Counted from the stretch's first letter, positions 51,842 through 61,360 are shown. The stretch is DNA of 64,000 nucleotides from Pseudaquidulcibacter sp964443435 (GCA_964443435.1 CAYUCW010000003.1:12233-76232), one strand, 5' to 3'. Numbers and translations are program-made. Notes: a model not told the origin generated them from the sequence alone.

Positions 51842-52492
51842 ATGTCCAAAAGACTAAACGGTATTCTTAATACCCTCGCGCGTGATGCTGCGACCGTATT
51901 AGGGACTGTAATTGCAATATGCTTTTTTAGCACGAATGTAATTGCAGAGCCTGTAATTGAACCAATTACTAGCCAAACCGCCACACAAACCATCCCTGAA
52001 CCTCCAAAAGAGGAAAAGGGTCTTGATATGCAAGAAGCTATTGAAGCGGCTGCATCTCAAATAGCGGCAGTACTTGCCCCTAAACCAATCGTTTTAAGCA
52101 ATTCAGAACATGATAGAGAAGTTCGTTGTCTTGCTGAAGCTATTTATTACGAAGCACGTGGTGAACCTGAACGCGGCCAATTGGCTGTTGCTGAAGTGGT
52201 TGCTAATCGTGTTAATTCTCGCGCCTATCCTAACACTTATTGTGGTGTAGTTCGTCAAAGATCTAGAAATATTTGCCAATTCTCTTGGGCATGTGACTCT
52301 AAACGTTCTGCGCCGCGTGGGCCACAATGGGATAGAGCGGTATCAATTTCAAGTCGAGTAATCGATGGTTGGGATCCAAATGTAGTAGGAAATGCAACTC
52401 ATTTCCATGCAACTTTTGTAAGCCCTTCATGGTCTCGTGTTTTACCTAGAGTAGCCAAAATTGGCTCTCATGTTTTTTATAACGCTAGATAA
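51842..52492 (+). CDS. Cell wall hydrolase, SleB/CwlJ type (Hydrolase_2)
   Basis: The 216-residue protein has an N-terminal export signal (VLGTVIAICFFSTNVIAEP), a Pro/Glu/Thr linker and the Hydrolase_2 domain from about residue 95: CLAEAIYYEARGEPERGQLA, VANRVNSRAYPNTYCGVVRQ, CQFSWACD and the closing ATHFHATFVSPSW with IGSHVFYNAR. The Glu of YYEARGE is the expected catalytic residue. It should trim peptidoglycan in the periplasm. This gene near ppdK is common in Alphaproteobacteria. A long terminator hairpin follows. Confidence 0.92.
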   Translation: MSKRLNGILNTLARDAATVLGTVIAICFFSTNVIAEPVIEPITSQTATQTIPEPPKEEKGLDMQEAIEAAASQIAAVLAPKPIVLSNSEHDREVRCLAEAIYYEARGEPERGQLAVAEVVANRVNSRAYPNTYCGVVRQRSRNICQFSWACDSKRSAPRGPQWDRAVSISSRVIDGWDPNVVGNATHFHATFVSPSWSRVLPRVAKIGSHVFYNAR

Positions 52493-52512
52493 TAAAACCA
52501 ATTAAAATCTAA

Positions 52513-52569
52513 AGCCTCAAGCATTAATAGTTTTACTATTAAAATGAATTGCTTGAGGCTATTTTTTTG
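52513..52569 (+). terminator. Long terminator hairpin after the cell wall hydrolase gene
   Basis: AGCCTCAAGCA (52513-52523) pairs with TGCTTGAGGCT (52550-52560), followed by ATTTTTTT. The 26-base interior contains a second A/T stem (TTAATAG with CTATTAA). Confidence 0.88.
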
Positions 52570-52583
52570 TCTAATAAGACTAA

Positions 52584-52880
52584 ATGCAAAATATCGAACG
52601 TGAAACAAGAATTAAACAATTAAAGTTCAGAGCTTGGCGTAGAGGCTTTAGGGAACATGATTTCTTGATGGGTACTTTCGCGGATGAGTATTTAGAAACT
52701 CTTGATGAAACTGGACTTAATAATTTTGATGCGCTTCTAATGGAGCAAGATTGGGATGTTTATTATTGGATTATAGGCCAAATGGAAGCACCTCTTGAGT
52801 TTCAAACCCCGATATTAACACAATTACAAACATTTGCTTCTTTGAAAAATACACTTTGGGTTGGTGATATAAAGTCGTAA
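52584..52880 (+). CDS. sdhE: Succinate dehydrogenase flavinylation factor SdhE
   Basis: SdhE helps attach FAD covalently to the SdhA subunit. The 98-residue protein has the family motif RAWRRGFREHDFLMGTFADE (RGxxE-type) and LLMEQDWDVYYWIIGQMEAP. The order sdhE-mfd is typical of Alphaproteobacteria. It ends one base before mfd starts, and the terminator upstream suggests that transcription of the pair starts in the short gap before it. Confidence 0.93.
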   Translation: MQNIERETRIKQLKFRAWRRGFREHDFLMGTFADEYLETLDETGLNNFDALLMEQDWDVYYWIIGQMEAPLEFQTPILTQLQTFASLKNTLWVGDIKS

Positions 52881-52881
52881 A

Positions 52882-55800
52882 ATGTCACTTATTTATGAAA
52901 CTATTGCCAAAGCCAATAATGGCTTAAAAATAGAATCTGTTGCTACTGGCGCGGAAGCTATGGTTGTGGCTGAAGTGATAAAAATTCGTGGCGGTATTGC
53001 GCTTTATATAGCAACTGATGATGCCGCTGCGGCTAAATTTGTAAATATTTTAAGCTTTTTTGCGCCTAATCTTGAAGTTTTAAGGCTTCCGGCATGGGAT
53101 TGCTTGCCATATGATAGAATTGGTCCAGCCGCTGAGATTTCCTCAACAAGGCTTGCAACGCTTTCTTATTTATCAAGACGAAAAGAAAATACACCTTTAC
53201 TGGTTTTAACAACTGCTTCTTCCATAGTTCAAAAAACCATTCCAAGAGATAGAATTTTAAATCTTGGTTTTGAAACCCGTCCTGGTCGCGAACTTGATAT
53301 GGATAGTTTGCAAAATTATTTACTTGCAAATGGATATTCAAGAACCGCAACAGTAAGAGAAAAAGGTGAATATGCAATAAGAGGCGGTGTGGTTGATTTA
53401 TACCCCCCACAACTCGAGCTTCCAGTTCGCCTTGATATGTTTGGTGATAATATTGAATCAATAAGAAGTTTTGATCCTGATTCACAAAGATCTGTAAAAC
53501 AATTACATTCTTTATCATTAGTTCCAGTTTCAGAGGCAATACTTGATAAAGAAGGCATAAGTCTATTTAGAACAAGATATCTTGAAATGTTTGGCGCACC
53601 GCAAGGTGATACTCTTTATGATAGTATTAGTGCCAAAATCCGCAAACAAGGCATGGAGCATTGGCTTCCGCTTTTCCATCAAGAATTAGAAACAATATTT
53701 GATTATCTTGGTGAAACGCCGCTTATCTTTATGGAAAATGGCGTTAAATCATCAATTGATGAGAGGCTAGGTCTTGTCAAAGACTATTATGAAGCCCGTA
53801 AAGAGCCAGTAAAAAAAGGTTCAAGCGCCTATAATGCGATAAAGCCTGACTTACTTTATTTAAATGCCAAACAGATATGGGCAATTTTAAATTCATTTGA
53901 TACTCGTGAGTTTTCACCATTTGTTAGTGATAGCTCCGCGCCTTCGGTTAATCTTCATATTAAACAAGCATATAATTTTGCTACAGAACGTGCGGATGCC
54001 GGCGTAAATATTTATGACGCGGTAAATGCGCATATAAAGAAATCTGATAAAAAATCTATAATTGCGGCTTGGACAGATGGTTCAGCTGAACGATTAGGCC
54101 ATGTATTACAAGAACATGGAATGGATAAGCTTTATCCATTACCTAATTTTGCGGCGCTTGAATTAATGCCTAAAGGAAATATTGGTCTTGCCGTATTGCC
54201 ACTTGAAAATGGTATTTTAACCGAAGAATTAGAAATCCTTGCCGAACAAGATGTTTTGGGTGAAAGGCTTGGCGGTAAAAGAAAAAGAAGGAAGAAGTCA
54301 AATTTCCTTGCTGAAGTTTCTTCTTTATCGGTTGGTGATTTAATCGTTCATATTGACCATGGTATTGGTCGTTATGAAGGCTTAAAAACTCTTGATGTAA
54401 TGGGTGCGCCCCATGATTGCCTTGAGCTTATATATCTTGGTGGTGATAAATTATTTTTACCAGTTGAAAATATTGAATTAGTTTCAAGATATGGAAATGA
54501 AGATGCTACCGCAAACCTAGATAAGCTTGGTGGTGCGGCATGGCAATCAAGAAAAGCCAAGGCTAAAAAGCGCTTACTTGAAATGGCGGTTGGCCTTATT
54601 AAAATTGCAGCACAGCGCGCAGCGTTTGAAACCGAAGAAATCCTACCGCCTGATGGTTATTTTGACGAATTCTGTGCAAAATTCCCATATGAAGAAACCG
54701 AAGATCAATTATCAGCCATTGAAGATATATTAGGGGATCTTGCCTCACAAAAACCTATGGATAGGCTTATTTGTGGTGATGTGGGCTTTGGTAAAACCGA
54801 AGTTGCTTTGCGTGCAGCTTTTGTAGTTGCTATGTCGGGAAGGCAAGTCGCGATTGTTGGCCCAACAACTTTACTTGCACGTCAACATTATAAAACTTTT
54901 GTAGAGCGCTTTAAGGGTTGGCCAATAAGGGTTCGGCAATTATCAAGACTTGTTGGCACAAAAGAAGCAAATGAAACCCGTGATGGCCTTAAAGATGGCC
55001 GTATTGAAATTGTTGTTGGTACACATGCTGTTCTTTCAAAACAAGTTGAGTTTAAAGACCTAGGGCTTGTGGTTGTTGATGAAGAGCAACATTTTGGTGT
55101 TAAACATAAAGAAAGACTAAAAGAACTTAGGTCTGATACCCATTTCCTTACTTTATCGGCTACGCCAATTCCAAGAACCTTACAAATGTCGCTTTCGGGC
55201 ATTCGTGAAATGTCGATTATTGCTACACCACCTGTTGATAGGCTTGCGGTAAGAACTTATGTCACGCCTTGGGATGCTATTACAATTCGCGAAGCAATAT
55301 TGCGTGAAAAATATCGCGGTGGACAATCATTTATTGTTGCCCCACGTATTGAGCATTTAGATAAAATTATAGAATTCTTACGCGATAATATTCCTGAAAT
55401 ATCTTTCAAAGTCGCACATGGTCAAATGCCGCCTACTGAAATAGAGCCTATAATCAATGGCTTCTACGATGGTGAATTTGATGTCTTATTATCGACAACA
55501 ATTGTTGAATCTGGGCTTGATATACCTCGTGCGAATACACTTATTGTTTGGCGTGCCGATATGCTTGGTCTTGCTGCGGCCTATCAATTAAGAGGCAGGG
55601 TGGGACGCTCTAAAAATCGTGCCTATGCCTATTTAACAATTCCAGACGGTATTCCGATTACTCCGCAAGCGGAAAAAAGGCTTAAAATCCTGCAATCACT
55701 TGATACATTGGGTGCAGGCTTTATGCTTGCAAGTCATGATCTTGATATGCGCGGTGGTGGTAATTTATTGGGCGATGAGCAATCAGGGCAAATTAAAGAA

Positions 55801-56334
55801 GTCGGTGTTGAGCTTTATCAACAAATGCTTGAAGAGGCAGTTTCAGAAATTAAGCTTGGTTCTGAGTTTGTATCAAATAAAACTTGGTCGCCGCAAATTT
55901 CAGTTAGCGTGCCAGTACTTATTCCAGAGGATTATGTACCTGATCTTAATTTACGTCTATCATTATACAGGCGCTTATCTGAGCTTGAGACCGATATAGA
56001 TAGAGATGGATTTGCATCAGAACTTGTAGATAGGTTTGGTCCTATGCCCCTTGAAGTTATTCACTTAATTGATGTTGCAGGGCTTAAAATGCTTTGTAGG
56101 ACACTAGGTGTTGAAAAACTTGCCGCTACAAATTCAGGTGCAGTATTGAACTTTAAACAAGATATTGCGCCAGATCCAATGAAGCTTATAAAACTTGTTC
56201 AATCTATGCCAGCTATGTTCAGGCTAAGGCCTGATGGTAAATTAGTTTGCAATGGTAATTGGCAATCAGATCAAGCAAGACTTAGAGGATCTAAACTTGC
56301 GCTTGAAACAATTATCAAGGCCTGTGATTTATAA
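52882..56334 (+). CDS. mfd: Transcription-repair coupling factor
   Basis: Mfd displaces stalled RNA polymerase from DNA lesions and recruits UvrA. The 1150-residue protein has the UvrB-like damage module at the N-terminus (LRLPAWDCLPYDRIGPAAEI, TVREKGEYAIRGGVVDLYPP), the polymerase-interacting CarD-like domain (about 482-545, GDLIVHIDHGIGRYEGLKTL), the RecG-like motor (Walker A in ICGDVGFGKTEVALRAAF near 632; DEEQHFG near 733; LSATPIPRTLQMSLSGIREM; QLRGRVGRSKNRAYAYL) and a C-terminal TRCF domain. Confidence 0.98.
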   Translation: MSLIYETIAKANNGLKIESVATGAEAMVVAEVIKIRGGIALYIATDDAAAAKFVNILSFFAPNLEVLRLPAWDCLPYDRIGPAAEISSTRLATLSYLSRRKENTPLLVLTTASSIVQKTIPRDRILNLGFETRPGRELDMDSLQNYLLANGYSRTATVREKGEYAIRGGVVDLYPPQLELPVRLDMFGDNIESIRSFDPDSQRSVKQLHSLSLVPVSEAILDKEGISLFRTRYLEMFGAPQGDTLYDSISAKIRKQGMEHWLPLFHQELETIFDYLGETPLIFMENGVKSSIDERLGLVKDYYEARKEPVKKGSSAYNAIKPDLLYLNAKQIWAILNSFDTREFSPFVSDSSAPSVNLHIKQAYNFATERADAGVNIYDAVNAHIKKSDKKSIIAAWTDGSAERLGHVLQEHGMDKLYPLPNFAALELMPKGNIGLAVLPLENGILTEELEILAEQDVLGERLGGKRKRRKKSNFLAEVSSLSVGDLIVHIDHGIGRYEGLKTLDVMGAPHDCLELIYLGGDKLFLPVENIELVSRYGNEDATANLDKLGGAAWQSRKAKAKKRLLEMAVGLIKIAAQRAAFETEEILPPDGYFDEFCAKFPYEETEDQLSAIEDILGDLASQKPMDRLICGDVGFGKTEVALRAAFVVAMSGRQVAIVGPTTLLARQHYKTFVERFKGWPIRVRQLSRLVGTKEANETRDGLKDGRIEIVVGTHAVLSKQVEFKDLGLVVVDEEQHFGVKHKERLKELRSDTHFLTLSATPIPRTLQMSLSGIREMSIIATPPVDRLAVRTYVTPWDAITIREAILREKYRGGQSFIVAPRIEHLDKIIEFLRDNIPEISFKVAHGQMPPTEIEPIINGFYDGEFDVLLSTTIVESGLDIPRANTLIVWRADMLGLAAAYQLRGRVGRSKNRAYAYLTIPDGIPITPQAEKRLKILQSLDTLGAGFMLASHDLDMRGGGNLLGDEQSGQIKEVGVELYQQMLEEAVSEIKLGSEFVSNKTWSPQISVSVPVLIPEDYVPDLNLRLSLYRRLSELETDIDRDGFASELVDRFGPMPLEVIHLIDVAGLKMLCRTLGVEKLAATNSGAVLNFKQDIAPDPMKLIKLVQSMPAMFRLRPDGKLVCNGNWQSDQARLRGSKLALETIIKACDL

Positions 56335-56356
56335 CGAGTCATGCTAGGTTTATTTT

Positions 56357-57160
56357 ATGAAGTTTAAACCGCAAGAAATCTCACAATCTATTAAATTCGC
56401 TTTCAATAATGCGAAAGAGAAAATCGCGGAAAATAAATTTGGAAGTTTAATTACACTTTCTGCAATAGTATTATTTTCAACTTTTGTATTTTTAGCCTTA
56501 ATCGCGCCATTGGCATATAATTCAAATGGCTTAATTCAAAGCTTTGTAAGTATAATACCTTTTATCGGTATTTTGGCGGCAATAATTATTGGCGCATATA
56601 CTTTGCTTAAAGTCTGGAATAATAGTGATACACAAGAAAATAAGACTACAATTGCTGAGTCGGCTTTAAAAATAGCCATTAATGAAGCTATTGAATCAGG
56701 ATTAATGTTTAAAGCCCATAATTATTCAGACTGTTTAATGGGTTCGATTAATAAACGCGCAATTGCAAGCTTTAATATTAAGGATATTCACAATTATTCA
56801 ATTAGTGTTGTAAGAATAAGGCCAAGCTTTGAAGGTATTCTTATGATTCTTCCAGTTTCAAAGCCATGGCCTTATAAATTACCAACAAATAAAAAGTTAA
56901 AAGCAATAATAACAAAGGATTCCAAAGAAGCTTGGGGGGATTGCGATTTATCCGCTTTGATGGCTTCAAGGCTAGAGAAAGCCTATGAGTTTGCAAAAGC
57001 GGGTGGTCATATTCCTTTTTTCTATATTGCAAATAATACCGCAGTTTTAAGATTTGAAACTACAGATATTGGTTCTGTAAGCCTAATTGCACAAGAATTT
57101 ATAAATTCAATCTGTGATTTTTCAAATGAAAATTCTAATATTAAAGAAAAAAATCAGTAA
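56357..57160 (+). CDS. Membrane protein of unknown function
   Basis: The 267-residue product has a cytoplasmic helix (1-32), two membrane helices (about 35-55 and 64-86) and a cytoplasmic domain of about 175 residues. The last 110 residues (ISVVRIRPSFEGILMILPVS to TAVLRFETTDIG) faintly follow the DUF3137 pattern, including a region like 'ITKDSKEAWGDCDLSALMAS' where that family has an acidic Asp/Glu-Ala motif. I am not confident of this. It lies 22 bases after mfd on the same strand. Confidence 0.7.
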   Translation: MKFKPQEISQSIKFAFNNAKEKIAENKFGSLITLSAIVLFSTFVFLALIAPLAYNSNGLIQSFVSIIPFIGILAAIIIGAYTLLKVWNNSDTQENKTTIAESALKIAINEAIESGLMFKAHNYSDCLMGSINKRAIASFNIKDIHNYSISVVRIRPSFEGILMILPVSKPWPYKLPTNKKLKAIITKDSKEAWGDCDLSALMASRLEKAYEFAKAGGHIPFFYIANNTAVLRFETTDIGSVSLIAQEFINSICDFSNENSNIKEKNQ

Positions 57161-57215
57161 TTTTAAAAAGATTGCAGAATTTCAGATTGACCTTTATGCC
57201 ATTTTCTTACATTAG

Positions 57216-57244
57216 GCTTTCACAATCGATTAATTGCTTATGGT
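57216..57244 (+). promoter_or_regulatory. Candidate promoter of tRNA-Leu
   Basis: GCTTTCA (57216-57222) followed, after 16 bases, by TATGGT (57239-57244). The GCTTnnA block matches those upstream of tRNA-His and tRNA-Val. Confidence 0.35.
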
Positions 57245-57272
57245 GATTGTTTGATTGCAAAATTTTAAATGT

Positions 57273-57356
57273 GCGGTCGTGGCGGAATTGGTAGACGCAC
57301 TGGTTTTAGGTACCAGCGCCTTTGGCGTGAGAGTTCGAGTCTCTCCGACCGCACCA
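57273..57356 (+). tRNA. tRNA-Leu (anticodon TAG)
   Basis: The acceptor stem GCGGTCG pairs with CGACCGC. The anticodon stem CTGGT pairs with ACCAG around loop TTTAGGT (anticodon 57307-57309). The long variable arm GCGCCTTTGGCGT is present, as expected of a class II tRNA. A73 and CCA are encoded. Confidence 0.97.
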
Positions 57357-57378
57357 TTTAAAATAAAAAAACTAAAAT

Positions 57379-57408
57379 GGCCTTGGGAAACCAAGGTCTT
57401 TTTTTTGT
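57379..57408 (+). terminator. Terminator after tRNA-Leu
   Basis: GGCCTTGG pairs with CCAAGGTC (one G-T pair) around a GAAA tetraloop. Nine T follow the stem. Confidence 0.9.
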
Positions 57409-57576
57409 TTTATACGTTTATATGCTTAGAATATGTATAAAGTTTACTCTTCTAAGTGGACAGATTAATTATTTAATGTCATAGGCGCGCATTGAATTTT
57501 TTAAAGGGCGGATTCTGAATTTATATCGTCATTTATTGGCAATAAGTCAGAAGCGTTTTATTTGTGGGAAGTAACA

Positions 57577-59034
57577 ATGAAAATTACTGAAAAAGCTAAA
57601 GAAGGCTTAAGCAGAGTTTATAATGTGGTTGTTGAAAAATCTGAAATCGCAACTTCATTAGATAAAAAAATTGCTGAAATTGCGCCAACCTTAAATATTA
57701 AAGGCTTCCGTAAAGGCAAGGTTCCAGTAAATCATGTTCGCCGTATGTATGGCAAATCAATCATGGCTGAACTTTTGAATGAATTAGTTCAACAAGGTAT
57801 TGATCAAGCGGTTAATGATAATGGTGTTCGTCCGGCTTCAAATCCTGAAGTTGGTTCTATTGATAACATAGAGTCAGTTCTTGACGGCAAAACAGATTTA
57901 GCATTTGATGTAAATCTTGATATTCTTCCTGAGTTTGAGCCGACTGATATTTCTAAAATTGAAATCACTCGTCCTGTTGCTGAAGCTTCTGAAGAAGAAA
58001 TTCAAACTGCATTAGAAGAAATTGCAAAACAATCTCAAAGTTTTGAAACTAAAACTGGCAAAGCTAAAAATGGCGATGCAGTAATCTGTGATTTCCTAGG
58101 TAAAATCGATGGCGTTGCTTTTGATGGCGGTAAAGCAGAAGGTTCACAAGTAACTCTTGGTTCAAATACTTTTATTCCAGGTTTCGAAGAAGCTTTAGTA
58201 GGCGTTAAAGCTGGTGATGAGACTGTTATTAATGTAACATTCCCTGAAGATTATGGTGTTAAAGATCTTGCTGGTAAACCGGCTACTTTTGACATTAAAG
58301 TAATTGAAGTTAAATCGCCTGTTGAAACTAAAATCGATGATGAGCTTGCAACTAAAATTGGTTTAAGTGATCTTGCGACTTTAAAAGAAGCAATTAAAAC
58401 TGATATTGAGCGTCAGTTTGCGTCACTTTCACGTCAAAAAGCAAAACGTGCATTATTAGATGCACTTGACACTTCTCATAGTTTTGAGCTTCCTGTGAAA
58501 ATGGTTGAAGCGGAATTCCAATCTATTTGGGGTCAAGTATCTGCTGATAAAGCTGCTGGAAATACAGATCCAGATGATGAAGGCAAATCAGAAGACGAAT
58601 TAAAAGCTGAATATAAATCAATTGCAGAGCGTAGAGTTCGCCTTGGTTTAGTTCTTGCCGAAATTGGTCGCGTTGAAAATGTTCAAATTACAGATCAAGA
58701 ACTAGGTCAAGCGCTTTCACGCGAAGCTTCTAAATATCCTGGTCAAGAGCAACAAGTTTATAATTTCTTCCAACAAAATCCAAATATGCTTGCGCAATTA
58801 CGTGCACCTTTATTTGAAGAAAAAGTTGTTGATATTATTCTTGCAAAAGCAAATGTAACTGACAAAACAGTAACTAAAGCAGAACTTGAAGCTGATGATG
58901 ATGAAGCGCCTGCTGAAGCTGCTCCTAAAAAAGCAAAAGCGACAAAGGCTAAAAAATCTGAAGAAGCTGCTTCTGATTCTGTTGAAGAAAAGCCAGCTCC
59001 TAAAAAGAAAGCTGCTAAGAAAACTGCTGAATAA
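57577..59034 (+). CDS. tig: Trigger factor
   Basis: Trigger factor is the ribosome-bound chaperone and peptidyl-prolyl isomerase. Start is ATG 57577 after GGGAAG, although TTG 57562 is in frame. The ribosome-binding motif is FRKGKVPVNHVRRMYGKSIM (about 45-64), the FKBP-type domain includes GDAVICDFLGKIDGVAFDGG and FIPGFEEALVGVKAGDE (about 165-250), and the helical chaperone region fills the rest. The 485-residue length exceeds the usual 430-450 because of a roughly 45-residue acidic and Lys/Ala-rich tail (PKKAKATKAKK and PAPKKKAAKKTAE). Confidence 0.96.
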   Translation: MKITEKAKEGLSRVYNVVVEKSEIATSLDKKIAEIAPTLNIKGFRKGKVPVNHVRRMYGKSIMAELLNELVQQGIDQAVNDNGVRPASNPEVGSIDNIESVLDGKTDLAFDVNLDILPEFEPTDISKIEITRPVAEASEEEIQTALEEIAKQSQSFETKTGKAKNGDAVICDFLGKIDGVAFDGGKAEGSQVTLGSNTFIPGFEEALVGVKAGDETVINVTFPEDYGVKDLAGKPATFDIKVIEVKSPVETKIDDELATKIGLSDLATLKEAIKTDIERQFASLSRQKAKRALLDALDTSHSFELPVKMVEAEFQSIWGQVSADKAAGNTDPDDEGKSEDELKAEYKSIAERRVRLGLVLAEIGRVENVQITDQELGQALSREASKYPGQEQQVYNFFQQNPNMLAQLRAPLFEEKVVDIILAKANVTDKTVTKAELEADDDEAPAEAAPKKAKATKAKKSEEAASDSVEEKPAPKKKAAKKTAE

Positions 59035-59055
59035 TAAGCATTACATAACATTTAT

Positions 59056-59087
59056 AAGGCCATCACTGTATTGTGGTGGCCTTTTTT
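59056..59087 (+). terminator. Terminator after tig
   Basis: AAGGCCATCAC (59056-59066) pairs with GTGGTGGCCTT (59073-59083), with one T-G pair. A T-run follows. Confidence 0.9.
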
Positions 59088-59152
59088 CACAGGTTTTTAC
59101 CGATATTAAGGCTTTTTTATATTTAACTATATATAGAAATACTATTAATTCA

Positions 59153-59181
59153 CTTGAATTATAGTTTATTGTAATTAAATT
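59153..59181 (+). promoter_or_regulatory. Weak candidate promoter of clpP
   Basis: CTTGAA (59153-59158) and TAAATT (59176-59181) with a 17-base spacer, about 35 bases before the clpP ATG. The first block is sigma-32-like but the second is not. Confidence 0.3.
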
Positions 59182-59216
59182 GACTAAGGCGCATAAGCGT
59201 AAAGATTGAGGAAAAA

Positions 59217-59849
59217 ATGTTCGACGATTTTAAAAATACAGGCGCTTATGGTTTAAATCTTGTTCCTATGGTTGTTGAGCAAAGCTCACGCGGGGAAAGA
59301 TCTTTTGATATCTTCTCAAGATTATTGAGAGAGCGAATTATATTTGTTTCAGGTCCAGTTGAAGATGGAATGGCGTCACTTATTTGTGCGCAATTATTAT
59401 TCCTTGAATCTGAGAATCCTAAAAAAGAAATTTCAATGTATATAAATAGTCCAGGCGGTGTTGTTACTGCTGGTCTATCTATCTATGACACTATGCAATA
59501 TGTAAGATCTCCGATTGCAACCCTTGTTATGGGACAGGCTTGCTCTATGGGCTCGCTTTTACTTGCTGCAGGTGAGCCTGGTTTAAGGGCTTCAACTCCA
59601 AATTCACGCGTAATGGTGCATCAGCCATCTGGCGGATTCCGCGGTCCGGCTTCAGACATAGAGCGTCATGCTGAAGATATGCTTGCCACTAAACGCAGGC
59701 TAAATGAAATTTATGTAAAGCATACAGGTAAACCATATGAAGTTATTGAAAAAACTTTAGACAGAGATCATTTTATGTCGGCTGAAGAAGCTAAGGAATT
59801 TGGTCTTATTGATAATGTTTTTGAAAAACGCGCTGTTACAGAGGTTTAA
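59217..59849 (+). CDS. clpP: ATP-dependent Clp protease proteolytic subunit
   Basis: ClpP forms the 14-subunit proteolytic barrel that works with ClpX. The 210-residue protein has the full catalytic triad at proper spacing: Ser110 in MGQACSMGSLLLAAGEPG, His135 in VMVHQPSGGFRG and Asp184 in LDRDHFMSAEEA. The start ATG follows GATTGAGGAAAA. A gap of 117 bases separates it from clpX, which has its own promoter, so they need not be one operon. Confidence 0.98.
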   Translation: MFDDFKNTGAYGLNLVPMVVEQSSRGERSFDIFSRLLRERIIFVSGPVEDGMASLICAQLLFLESENPKKEISMYINSPGGVVTAGLSIYDTMQYVRSPIATLVMGQACSMGSLLLAAGEPGLRASTPNSRVMVHQPSGGFRGPASDIERHAEDMLATKRRLNEIYVKHTGKPYEVIEKTLDRDHFMSAEEAKEFGLIDNVFEKRAVTEV

Positions 59850-59906
59850 GCTAACTGTATTTATTTTCTAATTTTTAGACTTTGCTAAGAGTTTAGAAAC
59901 TAAAAA

Positions 59907-59936
59907 TTGACAATATTGTAATATTACCTATTATAA
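59907..59936 (+). promoter_or_regulatory. Sigma-70-type promoter of clpX
   Basis: TTGACA (59907-59912), a perfect -35, is followed after 16 bases by TATTAT (59929-59934), with an overlapping TTATAA at 18 bases. It lies between clpP and clpX. Confidence 0.65.
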
Positions 59937-59960
59937 ACCGATGATTACCTCGGTTGGAGG
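59936..59960 (+). promoter_or_regulatory. Leader hairpin abutting the clpX ribosome site
   Basis: AACCGA (59936-59941) pairs with TCGGTT (59950-59955). The Shine-Dalgarno GGAGG starts at the next base (59956-59960). An ATG-TAA mini-frame (59961-59966) follows the GGAGG with no spacing, before the real ATG at 59967. Confidence 0.45.
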
Positions 59961-59966
59961 ATGTAA

Positions 59967-61235
59967 ATGACTAAGGCCGCTAGTGGAGACTCTAAGTCCA
60001 CTCTATATTGTAGTTTCTGTGGCAAAAGCCAACACGAAGTACGTAAGCTTATCGCGGGGCCAACTGTTTTTATCTGTGATGAATGTGTCGAATTATGTAT
60101 GGACATTATTCGTGAAGAGAACAAAACCCAATTTGTTAAATCTAAAGAAGGTGTTCCTTCGCCACAAGAAATCAAAGATGTTCTTGATGATTATGTAATT
60201 GGTCAAACAAGAGCGAAAAGAGTTTTGGCGGTTGCGGTTCATAATCATTATAAACGTCTTGCGCATGCGGCAAAAAATAGTGATGTAGAACTTGCTAAGT
60301 CTAATATTCTATTAATTGGTCCAACTGGATGTGGTAAAACATTGCTTGCACAAACTTTGGCAAGAATTATTGATGTTCCATTCACTATGGCCGACGCAAC
60401 AACATTAACTGAAGCTGGTTATGTTGGTGAAGATGTTGAAAATATTATTTTAAAGCTACTTCAAGCCTCTGATTATAACGTCGATAGAGCGCAGCGCGGT
60501 ATTGTCTATATAGACGAGATTGATAAGATTAGTCGTAAATCTGATAATCCTTCGATTACACGCGATGTTTCAGGTGAGGGCGTTCAACAGGCACTATTAA
60601 AACTTATGGAAGGTACAGTTGCTTCTGTACCGCCACAAGGTGGTCGTAAACATCCGCAACAAGAATTCTTGCAAGTTGATACAACAAATATTCTATTTAT
60701 CGCTGGTGGTGCATTCCCTGGGCTTGATAAAATTATTTCACGGCGTGGCGTTGGTTCAAGTATTGGTTTTGGTGCAACTGTAAGAGATCAAGACGATAGA
60801 AGAACCGGCGATGTTTTAAAAGAACTTGAGCCAGAAGATTTATTGAAATTCGGTCTTATCCCAGAGTTTGTTGGTCGTATGCCTGTGTTTGCAACGCTTG
60901 AAGATTTAGATGAAGAAGCATTGGTAACAATACTTACAGAGCCTAAAAATGCGTTTGTTAAGCAATATCAACGTCTATTTGATATGGAAAATGCAAAACT
61001 TACCTTTACTGATGAAGCTTTACTTGCAGTTGCTGCTAAAGCTATTCAACGTAAAACGGGCGCACGTGGCCTTCGTTCAATTCTTGAAGGTGTATTGCTT
61101 GATACTATGTTTGAATTGCCATCTTATGAAGGTGTTGAAGAAGTAGTAATTAATGCAGAAGTAATAGAGGGAAGGGCGCAACCACTTCTTATTTATGCTG
61201 AAAAGCGGCAAGAGACTGCATCTAAAGCAAGTTAA
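59967..61235 (+). CDS. clpX: ATP-dependent Clp protease ATP-binding subunit ClpX
   Basis: ClpX unfolds substrates and feeds them to ClpP. The 422-residue protein has the N-terminal zinc-binding domain (LYCSFCGKSQHEVRKL and FICDECVELC), Walker A (LLIGPTGCGKTLLAQTLA), Walker B (IVYIDEIDKISRK), sensor 1 and the pore and RKH loops (EGTVASVPPQGGRKHPQQEF). The IGF loop for ClpP binding appears as SSIGFGATVRD. A strong promoter and a short hairpin precede it. In Alphaproteobacteria ClpXP degrades CtrA, the cell-cycle regulator. Confidence 0.98.
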   Translation: MTKAASGDSKSTLYCSFCGKSQHEVRKLIAGPTVFICDECVELCMDIIREENKTQFVKSKEGVPSPQEIKDVLDDYVIGQTRAKRVLAVAVHNHYKRLAHAAKNSDVELAKSNILLIGPTGCGKTLLAQTLARIIDVPFTMADATTLTEAGYVGEDVENIILKLLQASDYNVDRAQRGIVYIDEIDKISRKSDNPSITRDVSGEGVQQALLKLMEGTVASVPPQGGRKHPQQEFLQVDTTNILFIAGGAFPGLDKIISRRGVGSSIGFGATVRDQDDRRTGDVLKELEPEDLLKFGLIPEFVGRMPVFATLEDLDEEALVTILTEPKNAFVKQYQRLFDMENAKLTFTDEALLAVAAKAIQRKTGARGLRSILEGVLLDTMFELPSYEGVEEVVINAEVIEGRAQPLLIYAEKRQETASKAS

Positions 61236-61237
61236 TT

Positions 61238-61266
61238 AAAAAAAGCCGCGTAATGCGGCTTTTTTC
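61238..61266 (+). terminator. Terminator after clpX
   Basis: AGCCGC (61244-61249) pairs with GCGGCT (61255-61260), with a preceding A-run and a following T-run that extend the stem. Confidence 0.88.
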
Positions 61267-61360
61267 ATAGATATAAATAAAATACTGGTTAAAAACATTC
61301 ATAATTTATTGATTTTAGTATATTCTATTATAAAATTCACTGTATTAAATTATATGGCAT

